Below, one piece after another: positions 1 through 11,541 of a stretch of DNA of 64,000 nt. Both the position numbers and the translations under genes were made by a program. The first letter of the stretch is position 1; the number at the start of each line of letters is the position of its first letter. The notes below the pieces were generated by a model that was not told where the DNA came from, searched no databases, and saw nothing but the letters and a program-made list of their open reading frames with translations. The stretch is from Cerioporus squamosus (lineage: Eukaryota > Basidiomycota > Agaricomycetes > Polyporales > Polyporaceae), in NCBI GenBank assembly GCA_022592435.1, contig JABYQS010000102.1:1-64000 (forward strand), read 5' to 3'.

Positions 1-730
1 CTTCAGGAGGCTGGTTACTATCAAGCGTTTGCGCATAGTGCGTAGCGAACTTGTTCTTTGCCAGTGCCAGGGGGGGCGCTACTCACCTTCAACCTTCAAG
101 TTCTACTAGCCCATCGTGACGTGACCCCAGGAGAGGAGACCCTCCTGAAAACTATCTAGACGCGGAGAGACCAGAAACTTGAACGAGACGATTGTTGCGG
201 ACTTGGATTGCTGTTCTGAGCCGAGTGCCTTCCCAGGTTCCCACCGCGTTCGTGGAGGCAAAAGGTTACCCTGCGACGATGTCGGTGCCGCAATGCCAAG
301 CGCTGACTGCAGGCGAGCAAGAATGGCAGTGAGTTCTTTGGCACCCAACCGGATTGCACAGATTTGTGGGTAACTCAGCGTGTTGTTCCCAGATGTCAAT
401 TAGACTGCCAAGCTGCTGCTGAACGCTCCTGTCTGCCAAGACTCGAGGATACAATCCCACATGGAAAATGACGCACAGGGCTCAACACGCTGGAACATTT
501 GACTGCCAGTGGGTACGCTGCTCGAGACGAGCAATACACCACGACCGTGGTCGTGTCAGTCCGTACATGCGCTAGGCACCGGATGCGCACGGTCCCGAAA
601 ATAGCGGAGTTGCCGTGCCGCGATTGGCCAGAGCGGCGAAAAGGTCCGTAGTCATCACCGCTCTGTGGTTCATGTCAGTTCATGCCTCTGAGACGATGGA
701 CGAGCAGGGGGACGACATGGAGGGCAGTTC
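1..730. other. Upstream intergenic region of peroxidase gene 1
   Basis: I see no convincing coding sequence here; short open frames on both strands lack homology or splice support. The right part is the promoter of the downstream peroxidase gene. A TGCGCAC heptamer at 584-590 fits the metal-response-element core TGCRCNC reported upstream of many manganese and versatile peroxidase genes. That match is short and its function is an inference. Confidence 0.5.
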
Positions 731-737
731 GAGCGGC

Positions 738-743
738 ATAAAA
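738..743 (+). promoter_or_regulatory. TATA-like box of versatile peroxidase gene 1
   Basis: ATAAAA lies about 80 nt before the start codon at 820, the usual spacing for class II peroxidase genes. The inverted paralog at 30217 has a TATATAAGG box at nearly the same distance from its start codon, which supports the assignment. Confidence 0.6.
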
Positions 744-819
744 GCGCGTTGACTTGGCCTCGAGGGTCTCCTCAGAGCACTCAGCCCTCCCAGTTCCTCT
801 CTTCTACCGGTCCTCCGCT

Positions 820-2192
<1,373 letters not shown>

Positions 2193-2782
2193 GCAACTCT
2201 AGACTATCGGCGTTTGCGATGTCGGCGGCTTCGCATGTGCTCTCGGCTCTTGTATCAGTATCAGGTCCCATTGCAGCGGCGTCTGCAATGGGTGGTGTAT
2301 CGTCCTTGTATCTCTGTCTATCCAGGCGAGCGAATGTATCATGAAGTTGTAACGACCACCTGTGACCTCTGTGTGTATTCAGCTCTAAAGGAAGCCCATC
2401 CGACTCGGACTTGCGGGTCCTATGCGACACTCCAGCTCGCGATGATAAGCATGCAGCATTCCGTAAGACTGCAACTCGGAAGTATCCTTGTGAGCTGCAT
2501 TACTGCTTGGCTGTTGCATGCCCCCCTCTGACTTGTACCGATTCCCGAAGTCCGGAGAAACTTACATCCAGGTACAAGCGCCGACTTGGTGGCGCAACAC
2601 GAGGCTATTCACCTCCTGCGGAGTCCGAGATCATCTCCAGAAATACTCATGGCCATTTCCTGGACGTCCTTCTGCATAGTGTCTGCAATATATATAGAGT
2701 GATGCGATAATTGTCTGTGCGTTTCGTTGAAGTCCTCGCCTCAACAGAAGTAATGTATATCGTGCACTTTAGCGTATCGTAA
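2193..2782. other. 3' flank of peroxidase 1, no gene seen
   Basis: This stretch should hold the peroxidase 3' UTR and terminator. Small open frames are present but none has plausible coding character or splice signals. No repeat copy was recognised before the tRNA-like sequence that follows. Confidence 0.5.
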
Positions 2783-2880
2783 GGCTCGAGTAGCGCAACG
2801 GTTAAGCGCTTTGCACAGAGCGTAGAGCACAGAGCTCGGAGCGCGCGCGGCTTGCCCGGGGTTCGGATCCGAATCCTGTC
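2783..2880 (+). repeat. tRNA-like sequence (SINE head or decayed tRNA)
   Basis: An A-box-like stretch (TAGCGCAACGGTTAAG, about 2791-2806) and a B-box-like stretch (GGGGTTCGGATCC, about 2858-2870) are spaced as in an internal RNA polymerase III promoter. I could not fold a proper acceptor stem or a credible anticodon arm, so a working tRNA is unlikely. A tRNA-derived SINE fragment or a tRNA pseudogene fits better. It lies about 20 bp from the target duplication of the adjacent LINE. It differs in sequence from the tRNA-related repeats near 11.6 and 32 kb. Confidence 0.4.
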
Positions 2881-2902
2881 ACCTTTCTGTCCCGTCTCGC
2901 GT

Positions 2903-2917
2903 TCGCCGCCGCATCCT
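2903..2917. repeat. Target-site duplication of LINE-A, 3' side
   Basis: TCGCCGCCGCATCCT occurs here and again at 9276-9290, directly bordering the element at both ends. The 15-bp match is perfect and fixes the element boundaries. The flanking bases differ on each side. Confidence 0.9.
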
Positions 2918-3419
2918 TCTTCTTCTTCTAAATCCATTTATTGTCCCATAAGGGCCGAGCCCCATGTCGGACACAATATCCGTGTGCGCTACAACACCAG
3001 CCAGTATACTAGTCTAAAGAAACAGTGGCCCCCGGACGCCCTAGGACGTCCAAAAGGATAGAGCTGATGCTGGGAGGGACGTAAGTAGGGGGGAGTAACA
3101 AATGGTACAGTGTAGAACCCGAGGAATGCCAGGACGCATGCACTGTGACCGTCGACACCACCCGACCCTCCAGGGGTAAGGCCGCAGGTTCTAAACCGTG
3201 GGCAAACGCCATCTTTACGAATAATCACTAGACGGAGTACACGGGTCGGTATCCCCTCCCCGTGTCAGAACTCCCCTGCGCCTGACGGTGTCGCTGCCTC
3301 CAATGCACACGCCTGGCACTCACCGGGACTGGGTACAAAGGAGACACAAGACAACGAAGTGGTCGCAACTCGGAGCAGTAGCTGCCTTACCCAGGCAAGC
3401 AGTCAGCGAAATGAAAGGA

Positions 3420-6400
3420 TTAAGAAGAGGGACGGAATCTTAGCGTGGTCTGCCGCAGCTGTCGCGCCGGCGCGGCTCCGCCTTCGCCTCCACGGTTTGC
3501 GCGCTGCCGGTCTTCGGTCTGTAGGTCGCCAAAGGTCTGGTGCAACCGTCGTGTCGCGTTGACGTATTTGAAGAGTCGGGTAGTGCCCTCGTCCGTGGAC
3601 ATGAGGTAGTCCAGCCGAAGTCCGTTGCGTCCCAGAGGCCCCAGGAAGACGCGTCGCTGCAGGGAAAACTTGGGACACTGCATGACAAAGTGTTGTACTG
3701 TTTCCTTTGCTGCGCCGCAGCCCTGGCAGCGCTGCGTGTTCGCCCGTCCGATCGTGTGGAGGTGGTGATTCAATGGTGCATGCCCTGTACGGAGTTGGAT
3801 CAGTAGCGAAGCGTTGCGCCGCGGTAAGGGCGCAACCAGCTTCTGGAAACGTGCAGAGGGAAGTGCGGAGTCCACTCGCCGGAGTTCTATACCCCTCTTC
3901 GATGCCCGCCATCGTTCTGCTGCCTGCCCCTCAAGCTTCTTGTTGTAGACCTGCTTCGCCTTCGAGATGCTGACAGGAAGCGGCCGGCGCAACGCCGCTG
4001 GAAGGAGACGCACCGAGCTGGAGTCGCCTGACGCGGCGAGCTTTGCTTCGCTGTCTGCTTGCTCGTTGCCAGCAATATCTTGATGCCCGGGGACCCAGCG
4101 TAGTGTCAGCTCCAGCCCCCGGTGTCGTCTCTTCACCGCTGCAACACTGGCATGCAAAAGGTCAGCCAGGTAGTGACTAGGGCGAGACTCACGAAGGAAC
4201 GATCCTTCGATCGCAGATTTGCCGTCCAACGCCACGGAGGCAACCCGCCCAACACTCCACTCTCTCTTGATCAGCTCCACCCCCAGGACAGCTCCCACCG
4301 TCTCTGCTTCATAGACCGTGTGTTCATCGGCAGGTCCTAGGTGCAGACGCAGAGACTTCCACCCTCGCGTGCGCTCATTGAACAGTACCGCCGCCGCACC
4401 GACCCCGCCCTCGAGTTCCGACCCGTCTGAGTAGACTCGGATGCCGTTGCGCTGTGCCCAACGCTCTTCACTCCCTGCTGCAGCCTCCTTCGAGCTGGCG
4501 ACGTCCGTCAGGTAGCCAGGCTCCCAGTGCGGTGGATATCGGGTTGGCAGGATCTTCTCCATCGACGCCTGCGAGAGGTGCGCGGCATACAGCTGTAGAA
4601 GGTCGTGCATTTGCGAGCGGTGAGACGCGACGGGCTTAGAAGCCCTCTTGACGTGCGAGTGGAGTGGATGGGAGGGAGGAAGGGAGCACAGCCGTGCGGT
4701 CGCGCGGAAGCAGACCTTGTCCACTAGCAAGTCGAAGGGGAGTATGCGCAGATGCGCCTCGAGCGCGTCGGTAGCTGTCGTGCGCATGGCGCCTGTGATG
4801 ATGAGGACGGCCTGGCGCTGGACCTGAGCGAGCTTCTTGATGTGCCCGACAGAGCCGGTGGATGCCCGTTGTCCCTCGACCTTCCGCACGGGGAGCAAGA
4901 AGGTGTCGGCAGCGTAGAGGATGCGCGGCACTGCGACCGCCTGATAGAGGCGCAGAAGCACCCCCATTGACAGCCCGTGTCGCGACTGCCCCAGACGCCG
5001 CATGAGAGTCGTCCATGCCGTGCCCTTTGCAAAAGCGTCGGCCACTTGCGGGTGGTGTCGAAGTTCACAGTCGACAAGCACTCCCAGGAAGCGGTGGTAA
5101 GGGCTGGGCTCAACGCGGTGCGCACTCAGCTGCAGCGCCGGCCCAAGACGACCATTCTTGATGCTGAGCTTGCGGGAGAAGTTGACGAGGCCAAATTTGT
5201 CGACAGAGAAGGGGGAGTAGTGGGATGCCGACCAGGCGTCGCCGCCACCAGCGCGCGTCATGAAGTCTTCCAGCTGCGCGTGTACTGCGCGGAAAGTCCG
5301 GCCGGTGACCAGCACTGCAACGTCGTCCATCGAACCCTCGGCAGTTTCTCCTTTCTTGTGGTCGGCGGCCTCGACGAGAGCAGCGTTGTAAAACGCGTAG
5401 AGGATCACAGACAGCGGGCAGCCTTGATCGATGCCGCGCTCAATGAGGAAGGGGTCGGACGCAAAGTCGTCGAACTTGAGGGTGGTCCGACGGCCTGTGA
5501 GCTTGACGCGGAGCCACTGGACGTATTCCACCGGCACCCCGCGCATGCGCAAGATGTGGTAGAGCCGTTCGGGGACTGCCGCCGGAAAGGCAGACTTGAT
5601 GTCGAGGAAGAGCGCCGACGCCACCTTGCCCTGCCTCCATGCGTCTCTGACTGTCTTCTGAACGAGATGGAGGGAGTCGGTCGTTTGTCGGCCTGCCCGG
5701 CCTCCAAACTGGTGGTTGGGGAGCATGCCGTGCTTCTCTGCATGGTGAACCAGGACGTTAGCGACGCAGCGAGACAGGATTTTTGAGAGGCAGCTTAGCA
5801 GCGCAATGCCACGGTATGCTTTCGCCACGGTGTAGTCTGTCTTGCCAGGCTTGCGTAGCACAACCGTGTCGGAAACCTTCCAACACTCCGGGTAATACTT
5901 CAGCTCGAAGGTGGCGCGGAAGAGCCGTCCAAGGATGGGGACCAACACGTCGGCGGTCGCTCGGTAGACCTCATTGGGGATCCCGTCCGGCCCTGGAACC
6001 TTGAACGATTTGAGCTGACGAATGGCACGGCAGACCTGCTCGTCTGTAATCGGTTTGAAGTCGAACTTCGGCACAGGATACTCCTGGTCGGCGGGAATGT
6101 CAGTGACATCGATGCGTGGCAGAAAGAAGGTCTTATAAAACTCCGCGCCCTTCTCCTCGTTGTCTGTGAGCAACACCTGCTGCCCTGCATCGTTCGTGGC
6201 CCTGATCGCCGGGATACAGGATTTGCCTCCGTCAGTCGGGCCCCGGCCGAGGTAGCGATTGGTCCGCCAGATGGTCGTGTCGTCGGTGTTGTCCAGGAAG
6301 GACGCCCAGCAGCCCTTTTTCGAGTAGCGCTGGAGATCCGTGTACTGGTTCCTGGCCTTCCTGTACGCACGGTGTGAAGCGTGCGAGGGGTCGGCCTTGA

Positions 6401-7433
6401 ACCTTTTCGCCTCCCGAGTGAGAGCGTGCATCTTGCTGCGTGCATCCGCCAGTTCACTGGTGAACCACGGCTTGGTGTATGGTGTGACGGACGTGTGCGG
6501 GACGTGCTTCTCGATGGCCGTGTTGATCGCGGCCAAGAGCTTGTCGAGGGTGTCGTCGAAGGCCTGCGGTGAGTCGATCTGCTCTGCCAGCTGCGCATCC
6601 TCCAGTCCCTCGGCGAGCGTCCGTCGGAACTCCTCCCAGTCGACAACTCGGAAGTTACGACGAACCTCCTCCTTCGCCTTCGCCAACGGCACCTCAAGGT
6701 GGGTGATGATCGGGAAGTGGTCGGACTTGGGCCCTTGATAAACCATCTCGACGGAGCAGCGCGTTAGCCGGTCCAGGAGCTCCTCCGAGCAGAACACATT
6801 GTCGGGCCGGGTGAGATTCTTCGTCCGCGAGGCGCACAGGGTAGGCAGCGACGGCGGCAACGCCATGTCCATGCCCAGGTCTGCGTAGTAGTCGATCAGT
6901 ACCTGCGCTCGGTCGAGGTTATGAGGGGTGAAGAGATGGCTGTTGCGAGGATCGTCCCAGACCGGGTGATGACGGTTGAAGTCGCCGAGCCAAACGAAGT
7001 ACTGTGGGCATTGGCCCTCGAACTGTTGCTGTAGTTTCCGAGCAAGCCGCGCTGCTGCATGCACCGTCCTATCGTGATTTCCGTCAATGTAAAGGTTGAA
7101 CAGGTGGATACGCGCACCGTCTGCAGTTTTCAGCGAGACTACTGTCATGTCGGGGCACTTGCTTTCGACCTGGTACCATGCTTTTGTTGACAGCTTCGCA
7201 CTGACGAGCGTGACTGCGTGCACGCGCTCCCGTGCATCGTGATGCCCGCAAGGGTACAACACAACCCATCGGGAGTGCGCGCGCGTCAGCTTCTTCCAGT
7301 CCATGTAGGGCTCCTGCAGCGCCAGAATGTCGTACTGATCCTCCCTAGCGGTGTTGAGGAGGTAGCCCTGCGCGTCTAGGGACTTGTTCAAGTTTTGCTG
7401 CCAAATACGTAGCGTTGTGAGCGTGTCTTGCAT
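3420..7433 (-). CDS. LINE-A ORF2: endonuclease, reverse transcriptase, RNase H
   Basis: A 1,337-residue polyprotein drives target-primed reverse transcription. The N-terminal APE-like endonuclease (about 1-250) shows LQEPY, a GDFNRHHP motif near residue 150 and SDHFPI near 240. The reverse transcriptase (about 450-760) shows KVPGPDGIPNE, LFLDIKSAF, GIDQGCPLS and the catalytic MDD box near 700; the residue before DD differs from the common Tyr/Val-Asp-Asp or Ala-Asp-Asp forms. RNase H (about 995-1130) begins VYSDGSELEGG and includes WVPGHQDIAGNEQAD. A CCHC finger (CQGCGAAKETVQHFVMQC) lies near 1240. The start ATG overlaps the ORF1 stop by one base (TAATG), an arrangement that suggests termination-reinitiation. 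No frameshift or stop is seen. Confidence 0.93.
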   Translation of the reverse strand: MQDTLTTLRIWQQNLNKSLDAQGYLLNTAREDQYDILALQEPYMDWKKLTRAHSRWVVLYPCGHHDARERVHAVTLVSAKLSTKAWYQVESKCPDMTVVSLKTADGARIHLFNLYIDGNHDRTVHAAARLARKLQQQFEGQCPQYFVWLGDFNRHHPVWDDPRNSHLFTPHNLDRAQVLIDYYADLGMDMALPPSLPTLCASRTKNLTRPDNVFCSEELLDRLTRCSVEMVYQGPKSDHFPIITHLEVPLAKAKEEVRRNFRVVDWEEFRRTLAEGLEDAQLAEQIDSPQAFDDTLDKLLAAINTAIEKHVPHTSVTPYTKPWFTSELADARSKMHALTREAKRFKADPSHASHRAYRKARNQYTDLQRYSKKGCWASFLDNTDDTTIWRTNRYLGRGPTDGGKSCIPAIRATNDAGQQVLLTDNEEKGAEFYKTFFLPRIDVTDIPADQEYPVPKFDFKPITDEQVCRAIRQLKSFKVPGPDGIPNEVYRATADVLVPILGRLFRATFELKYYPECWKVSDTVVLRKPGKTDYTVAKAYRGIALLSCLSKILSRCVANVLVHHAEKHGMLPNHQFGGRAGRQTTDSLHLVQKTVRDAWRQGKVASALFLDIKSAFPAAVPERLYHILRMRGVPVEYVQWLRVKLTGRRTTLKFDDFASDPFLIERGIDQGCPLSVILYAFYNAALVEAADHKKGETAEGSMDDVAVLVTGRTFRAVHAQLEDFMTRAGGGDAWSASHYSPFSVDKFGLVNFSRKLSIKNGRLGPALQLSAHRVEPSPYHRFLGVLVDCELRHHPQVADAFAKGTAWTTLMRRLGQSRHGLSMGVLLRLYQAVAVPRILYAADTFLLPVRKVEGQRASTGSVGHIKKLAQVQRQAVLIITGAMRTTATDALEAHLRILPFDLLVDKVCFRATARLCSLPPSHPLHSHVKRASKPVASHRSQMHDLLQLYAAHLSQASMEKILPTRYPPHWEPGYLTDVASSKEAAAGSEERWAQRNGIRVYSDGSELEGGVGAAAVLFNERTRGWKSLRLHLGPADEHTVYEAETVGAVLGVELIKREWSVGRVASVALDGKSAIEGSFLRESRPSHYLADLLHASVAAVKRRHRGLELTLRWVPGHQDIAGNEQADSEAKLAASGDSSSVRLLPAALRRPLPVSISKAKQVYNKKLEGQAAERWRASKRGIELRRVDSALPSARFQKLVAPLPRRNASLLIQLRTGHAPLNHHLHTIGRANTQRCQGCGAAKETVQHFVMQCPKFSLQRRVFLGPLGRNGLRLDYLMSTDEGTTRLFKYVNATRRLHQTFGDLQTEDRQRANRGGEGGAAPARQLRQTTLRFRPSS

Positions 7434-9136
7434 TAGGCGATGACCGGGGAGAGAGGGGTGCCGTCAATGCTGCCAAGTGCATCTGCAACGTAGTCGCTGA
7501 GCAAGCTGCCTTCACGCTGTGACCGCACGGGTCGATGTGGGGAACGACTCAGCTGTTTCGGCGGGCTGCGCACCCGTCGCCGACTAGGAACGTCTGGGAA
7601 GAGGCCCTCCCCGCCGTTGTTTGCCTCCCAAGTGTATGGATCGCCCGCCAGTGGGAAGAACCGGAAGCCAGCCTCGGGCCTCCGCGCCTGTAGCTTCTGC
7701 ATTGCACGCTTGTATGCTGGGCAGGACTTCTCCCAAGCCGCATGTCCCCGTTCGTTGTTGCAGTTGACGCATCGGAACTCATCGTGGCTGGAGACCGCAC
7801 ATTCCGTGGTCCGGTGGTGAATCGACGCGCAGTTGGCGCAAGTCTCGTGTATCGCCTTGCAGTCGCGAGCGAGGTGCGGCGGATCGTACCTGTGACACTT
7901 TGCACACCGCTGCGGTTCCTCCTGGTCCCGCCGGACCGTGACGTGCTTACTTGCAATGTAGAGGCCTTCCGCTACAGCACGGTTGGCATCCTGCGGGGTA
8001 AGGAAGGACATCAGTAGAAACGCGACGCGCTGCCCCGGAGTTCTCTTCTCCGGGGACTTTATCCAGCGCGCCGCCACCAGGTTTCCATGTCTGATGTTGT
8101 TATCGCTCTCCACCACGGTAAGGTCATATGGGTTGTCCGGCTCGAAGGACACCGGGACATATTCCGCCACCACTTTATAGTAGCGCGGTTTCACCTGTAC
8201 TCCCACTCCCAGCCCCCGCTGGAACTCCTCAAGTATTCCATCGCGCTTTACCCAGGCTGCGCTGTCCGCGCTATCGAACTCGTAAATGACCCCGCCGTTG
8301 GAAAGAGTCGACGCCGCGAGGACCTTGATGCCCTCCGGTAGCTCAAGCTCCCTCTCATCGCGCATGATGTTCAAGGCCATGTGCGCCTTAGCCACCAACA
8401 CCGCAGCCGACAGCTGCTCTCCATTGTCGGGGGTAAGACCATCCACTAGCAATTGTTTCTCCCTCAGCTGCGCGCGTGCCACCGCTCGAGCGCACTGCGG
8501 CGACAGCTGAGGTGCCCCCGAGCCCCGGAGAGCTTGCGCGTACGTCCGCGGTCCCGGAACAGAGAACTCACCTGGCACCGCTGGGCCAACCGACCCATCC
8601 GCCACGACACCCTTGACCTCTTCCAGCAGCCGGCTCGCACCTGCCACCGCTTCCCCCATAGATCGCCTCGACTCCACCACCTGTTCCTGCATGCCCTTCA
8701 CCATACCTTCCAGCTGCTTGCGCGTCTCCGAGGTCGCCTTCTTGATGGCCTCTCCGACCCGGTTGTCCAGCTTCGCCGCTATCGCGTCCGACACACCGGT
8801 CGCCAGTTCCGTCTCGAACGCCGCCTTGGCGTAGTAGTGTAGCGCAACCAACGATTGAACAGCGACCGCTTGACCCGGCTTTGACTGCGCCAACGTGAGT
8901 AGCGCCGCGAGCAGGTGGCCAACCGTCGGCGGCACGTTCGGGGGCACCAGGAAACGACCAGCCAGCACCTCATGTGCTTTCTTCGCGTCTTGAATTTCGT
9001 TCGTGTATTGTTGGAAGAGGTCCGCCGATGATAGCGTCGAAGCCGCGGACGTGGCAGCCTGGCGCTTGGCGCGCGTTTGCAACGCCGTCGGTGCTGGCGT
9101 ATTCGCTCGACCCCCGCTCCCAGCTGTTGCTGACAT
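7433..9136 (-). CDS. LINE-A ORF1: Gag-like RNA-binding protein
   Basis: A 567-residue protein is expected to coat the element RNA. The N-terminal half is Ala-rich with heptad-like stretches suited to coiled-coil assembly (about 60-190). Three zinc knuckles lie at about 410-470: CAKCHRYDPPHLARDC, CANCASIHHRTTEC (a classic CX2CX4HX4C) and CVNCNNERGHAAWEKSC. The C-terminus is Arg/Ser-rich. The frame ends in TAATG shared with the ORF2 start. The ATG at 9136 follows a short 5' UTR and is the first in frame. The family is known for LINE ORF1 proteins; RNA binding by this copy is an inference. Confidence 0.9.
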   Translation of the reverse strand: MSATAGSGGRANTPAPTALQTRAKRQAATSAASTLSSADLFQQYTNEIQDAKKAHEVLAGRFLVPPNVPPTVGHLLAALLTLAQSKPGQAVAVQSLVALHYYAKAAFETELATGVSDAIAAKLDNRVGEAIKKATSETRKQLEGMVKGMQEQVVESRRSMGEAVAGASRLLEEVKGVVADGSVGPAVPGEFSVPGPRTYAQALRGSGAPQLSPQCARAVARAQLREKQLLVDGLTPDNGEQLSAAVLVAKAHMALNIMRDERELELPEGIKVLAASTLSNGGVIYEFDSADSAAWVKRDGILEEFQRGLGVGVQVKPRYYKVVAEYVPVSFEPDNPYDLTVVESDNNIRHGNLVAARWIKSPEKRTPGQRVAFLLMSFLTPQDANRAVAEGLYIASKHVTVRRDQEEPQRCAKCHRYDPPHLARDCKAIHETCANCASIHHRTTECAVSSHDEFRCVNCNNERGHAAWEKSCPAYKRAMQKLQARRPEAGFRFFPLAGDPYTWEANNGGEGLFPDVPSRRRVRSPPKQLSRSPHRPVRSQREGSLLSDYVADALGSIDGTPLSPVIA

Positions 9137-9275
9137 CTATGTAGTACTCCCAGAAAGCCTATCTAGCTCTAGAAAGCCCAGCCTTAGGTGCGCCGCACGC
9201 CGCAAACCCGACTCCTGGGCGAGTTTGAGCGTGGGAATGTTGCCGAAGGTGGTGGTAAAGAGCCAAGAGGAGTCC

Positions 9276-9290
9276 TCGCCGCCGCATCCT
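9276..9290. repeat. Target-site duplication of LINE-A, 5' side
   Basis: This is the second copy of the 15-bp duplication found at 2903-2917. It directly precedes the 5' end of the element as read on the minus strand. Confidence 0.9.
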
Positions 9291-9792
9291 GCTAACCTCG
9301 CACACTGAGTCTAGATCCTCTGTCAACAAGCTGTCAATCTTGAATTGAAAAACTCAGAATCGCTTTTTGTGTCAGGCTATGGTATTCGAAGTGATACTCA
9401 GTCTTGTAAAGTGTTGAGTCGAGTGTTGGTCCGCATGCGCTGGGCAAGGGTCCGAGTCGCTTGGGACTTTGTCCGGACGCGTGTCGTTCCCAGTCTGTCG
9501 ACTCATGATCGACATTCAGGCAGCTGAAACACAAAGCTAATGGTAGTCCAGTCCAACATACATGAACAATTAATCGCATGTGCAGACCCTAATCAGTGCA
9601 CTTGAGCCCAAGAGTCAAATGAAACCTCCGGCAACATACCAACTGCGACATAGCGCTGAGTCTGCGAAAGAGACTCAGAACACGGCACCCAGTACCTCCG
9701 ACCACTGTCCCGCGGACACCCCCTCGGACCCCGGACCTCCCTGCCTGCCATCTTGCTGCTGATACGGGGCCTCTCCAGAAGGTCGACCAGGA

Positions 9793-11299
9793 TCAGCGGA
9801 TACGAGTACTTGGGTTGTCTCTGCCAACCGCGAAGCGCATGGCGCGTGGTACAAACACCGGGGCATTCAGATCCATCGGAGGTCGTAGGGAGCTCCTCGA
9901 GGGCGACGGCGTTGATAAACACGATGTAGAGCTCGAACTTGGGCAGCAACTAGACGGAGTCTGAGGCAGATACTTCAGCACGTCCAAGAAGCTCTGTCCG
10001 GAGCCGGAGGTCAAGACGCGATTGGCATGTCCGCGGGCGTAAGTCATGGCCGGAGTGGTTTCGGCTGAGAGATGATCGTCGCACACTTCGAAAGCACCAG
10101 TTGTTATGCGAGCAGGCGAGAATGTGCTGTCCGAGGAAAGGGCGAGAGTACGAGTGCTCGTATAGTGCCTAGCCTCCCGCCGAGCCGAGAGATCCTTCTG
10201 GCTGACGCGTGAAACCAGAGTCCGGTCTTGAGCGTTTGCTTCCTCCCCAACCCCTTCCCGGTCACCATCATCCTTCTCATCTTCGTCTTCTCTGGCTGGC
10301 GCCAAGACCACGAAGAGCACGACTCGTACGGCGGCGGGAGTAGGGAACCCCACAGGTACAGGCAGTCGAATGTGTACAGGGTTCCGAGAACGCTCCTTTA
10401 CCTTATTCACGAGGGTATGCAAGTCAACGGTCGGCAGGGAGTGCTCGACCCCGTCAATGTGGAGAGTGAGGTCCACGGAGTCGAGGGCGGAGATGTCGAC
10501 AAGGGTCGTGTAGAGGACTTGGAACCGAGCTCCACGGCCCGTGTCGCGGTTGCGAGCGGTGTTCATGTGCGAGGAATATGTGTGTGGGGGACCGGCTTGA
10601 CTATGCTCCAGGGAAAAGTGACCGAAGACTGATAGGTTGTACAGCGTCGGAGTGATAGCAGAGAGAGCGGACTTGATGCAGTGTGTGAGGTGCGGCGGGG
10701 TGGAGGACGTCGGCTCGGGCTTCATACATGCGCGTGAAACTAGTCAGGGCAGCTCCGACTCTCGAGCACAAGCTGAGCAGAAGACGCACCTTATCTAGTG
10801 GGGCCTTCATCGCCGTCCGCCGGGCCTTCCCAACCCAGCGGGAGACCCCTGCTTGCGCAGCAGTGACAAGCATGTAGTACACCGCACACCCTACCCAGAA
10901 GATCAACATTCCCCTCGCCGAAGGGATCTCGAGGAAATAATGCGCCCGTGTGCTTCTGCTTGGCCCTCGCGACATCCCACGCAGGACGCAAAATGCGCGC
11001 TCGTAGAGGACGGCTTTGACGGCGCGTATGCCTCCCAATCGGAGTGCCGCAGTGAGCCTGGCGTCGCAGAAGAGAGAGAACGTGATGTGGACAAGTGAGA
11101 AGAGCGATGCAAGAATCAGGACCGGACCGGAGAGGGCGAGGAGGGCGGGCGGGAAGCTTGGTAAAGTTGGTACTAGCGGAGGCCGAACCGTCCATCCCGT
11201 GGTCCATCCCGTATGAGTGGTGATCGGAGAGCTGCGTGGCGTGAACGCACTAACTGCGAATGAAAGAGAGAAGATCGTGAGGTATGACGTCCAGTCCAT
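9793..11299 (-). CDS. Hypothetical multi-pass membrane protein (structure provisional)
   Basis: I do not recognise this gene. The first exon (11299-10790, 170 codons) starts MDWTSYLTIF and holds three hydrophobic segments: about residues 4-18, 52-78 and 130-152. A 70-nt intron (10789-10720, GTGCGT...GAAG, with CTGAC as likely branch point) joins in frame to a second exon beginning PEPTSS. That exon contains VDLTLHIDGVEHSLPTVDLH, then a hydrophobic patch and an acidic stretch. The second exon stays open to a stop at 9793. However, the alternative frame at 9949-9850 (LPKFELYIVFINAVALEEL) looks more protein-like, so the 3' end may be misread through a missed intron or a one-base error. No enzymatic motif is visible. 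Confidence 0.5.
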
Positions 11300-11541
11300 G
11301 TCAAGGCACCAGAGGAAGGAGGTGTCGCTAGGAGGGCGAGTGCCGTACTAGATGGTGATGGTATGAAGCAACTTGGTTGACTAACATTACTAACGGTCGG
11401 CTTGCTTGCCTTCGGCTCAGAACCAACCTCCTCAACTTATGTGCCACCTGCAAGATCTCTGTAAACATTTCAAGGGCCACATAGCCTGTACTTGATGCCA
11501 CGGCAATGCGATTCTATGTGGCGAAAGGAAGGTAGTACAAG

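Larger units (their letters stand above)
2918..9275 (-). mobile_element. LINE-A, full-length non-LTR retrotransposon
   Basis: This is a 6,358-bp element read on the minus strand and bounded by a perfect 15-bp target duplication. It has a 139-nt 5' UTR (9137-9275), ORF1 (7433-9136), ORF2 (3420-7433) and a 3' UTR (2918-3419) that ends in an AGA/GAA-type short repeat rather than poly(A). ORF1 carries zinc knuckles. ORF2 carries an APE-type endonuclease, a reverse transcriptase, RNase H and a C-terminal CCHC. That order fits RNase H-bearing LINE groups such as Tad1 or I in fungi; the exact clade was not tested. Both ORFs are uninterrupted, which with the perfect duplication suggests a recent and possibly still active copy. 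Confidence 0.93.

Noticed and set aside
2783..2880. Functional tRNA gene
   Set aside because: A and B boxes are present but acceptor and anticodon stems do not pair convincingly, so it is listed only as tRNA-like.
4977..5786. 269-codon plus-strand frame inside LINE-A
   Set aside because: It is antisense to the RT domain, whose motifs are unmistakable on the minus strand.
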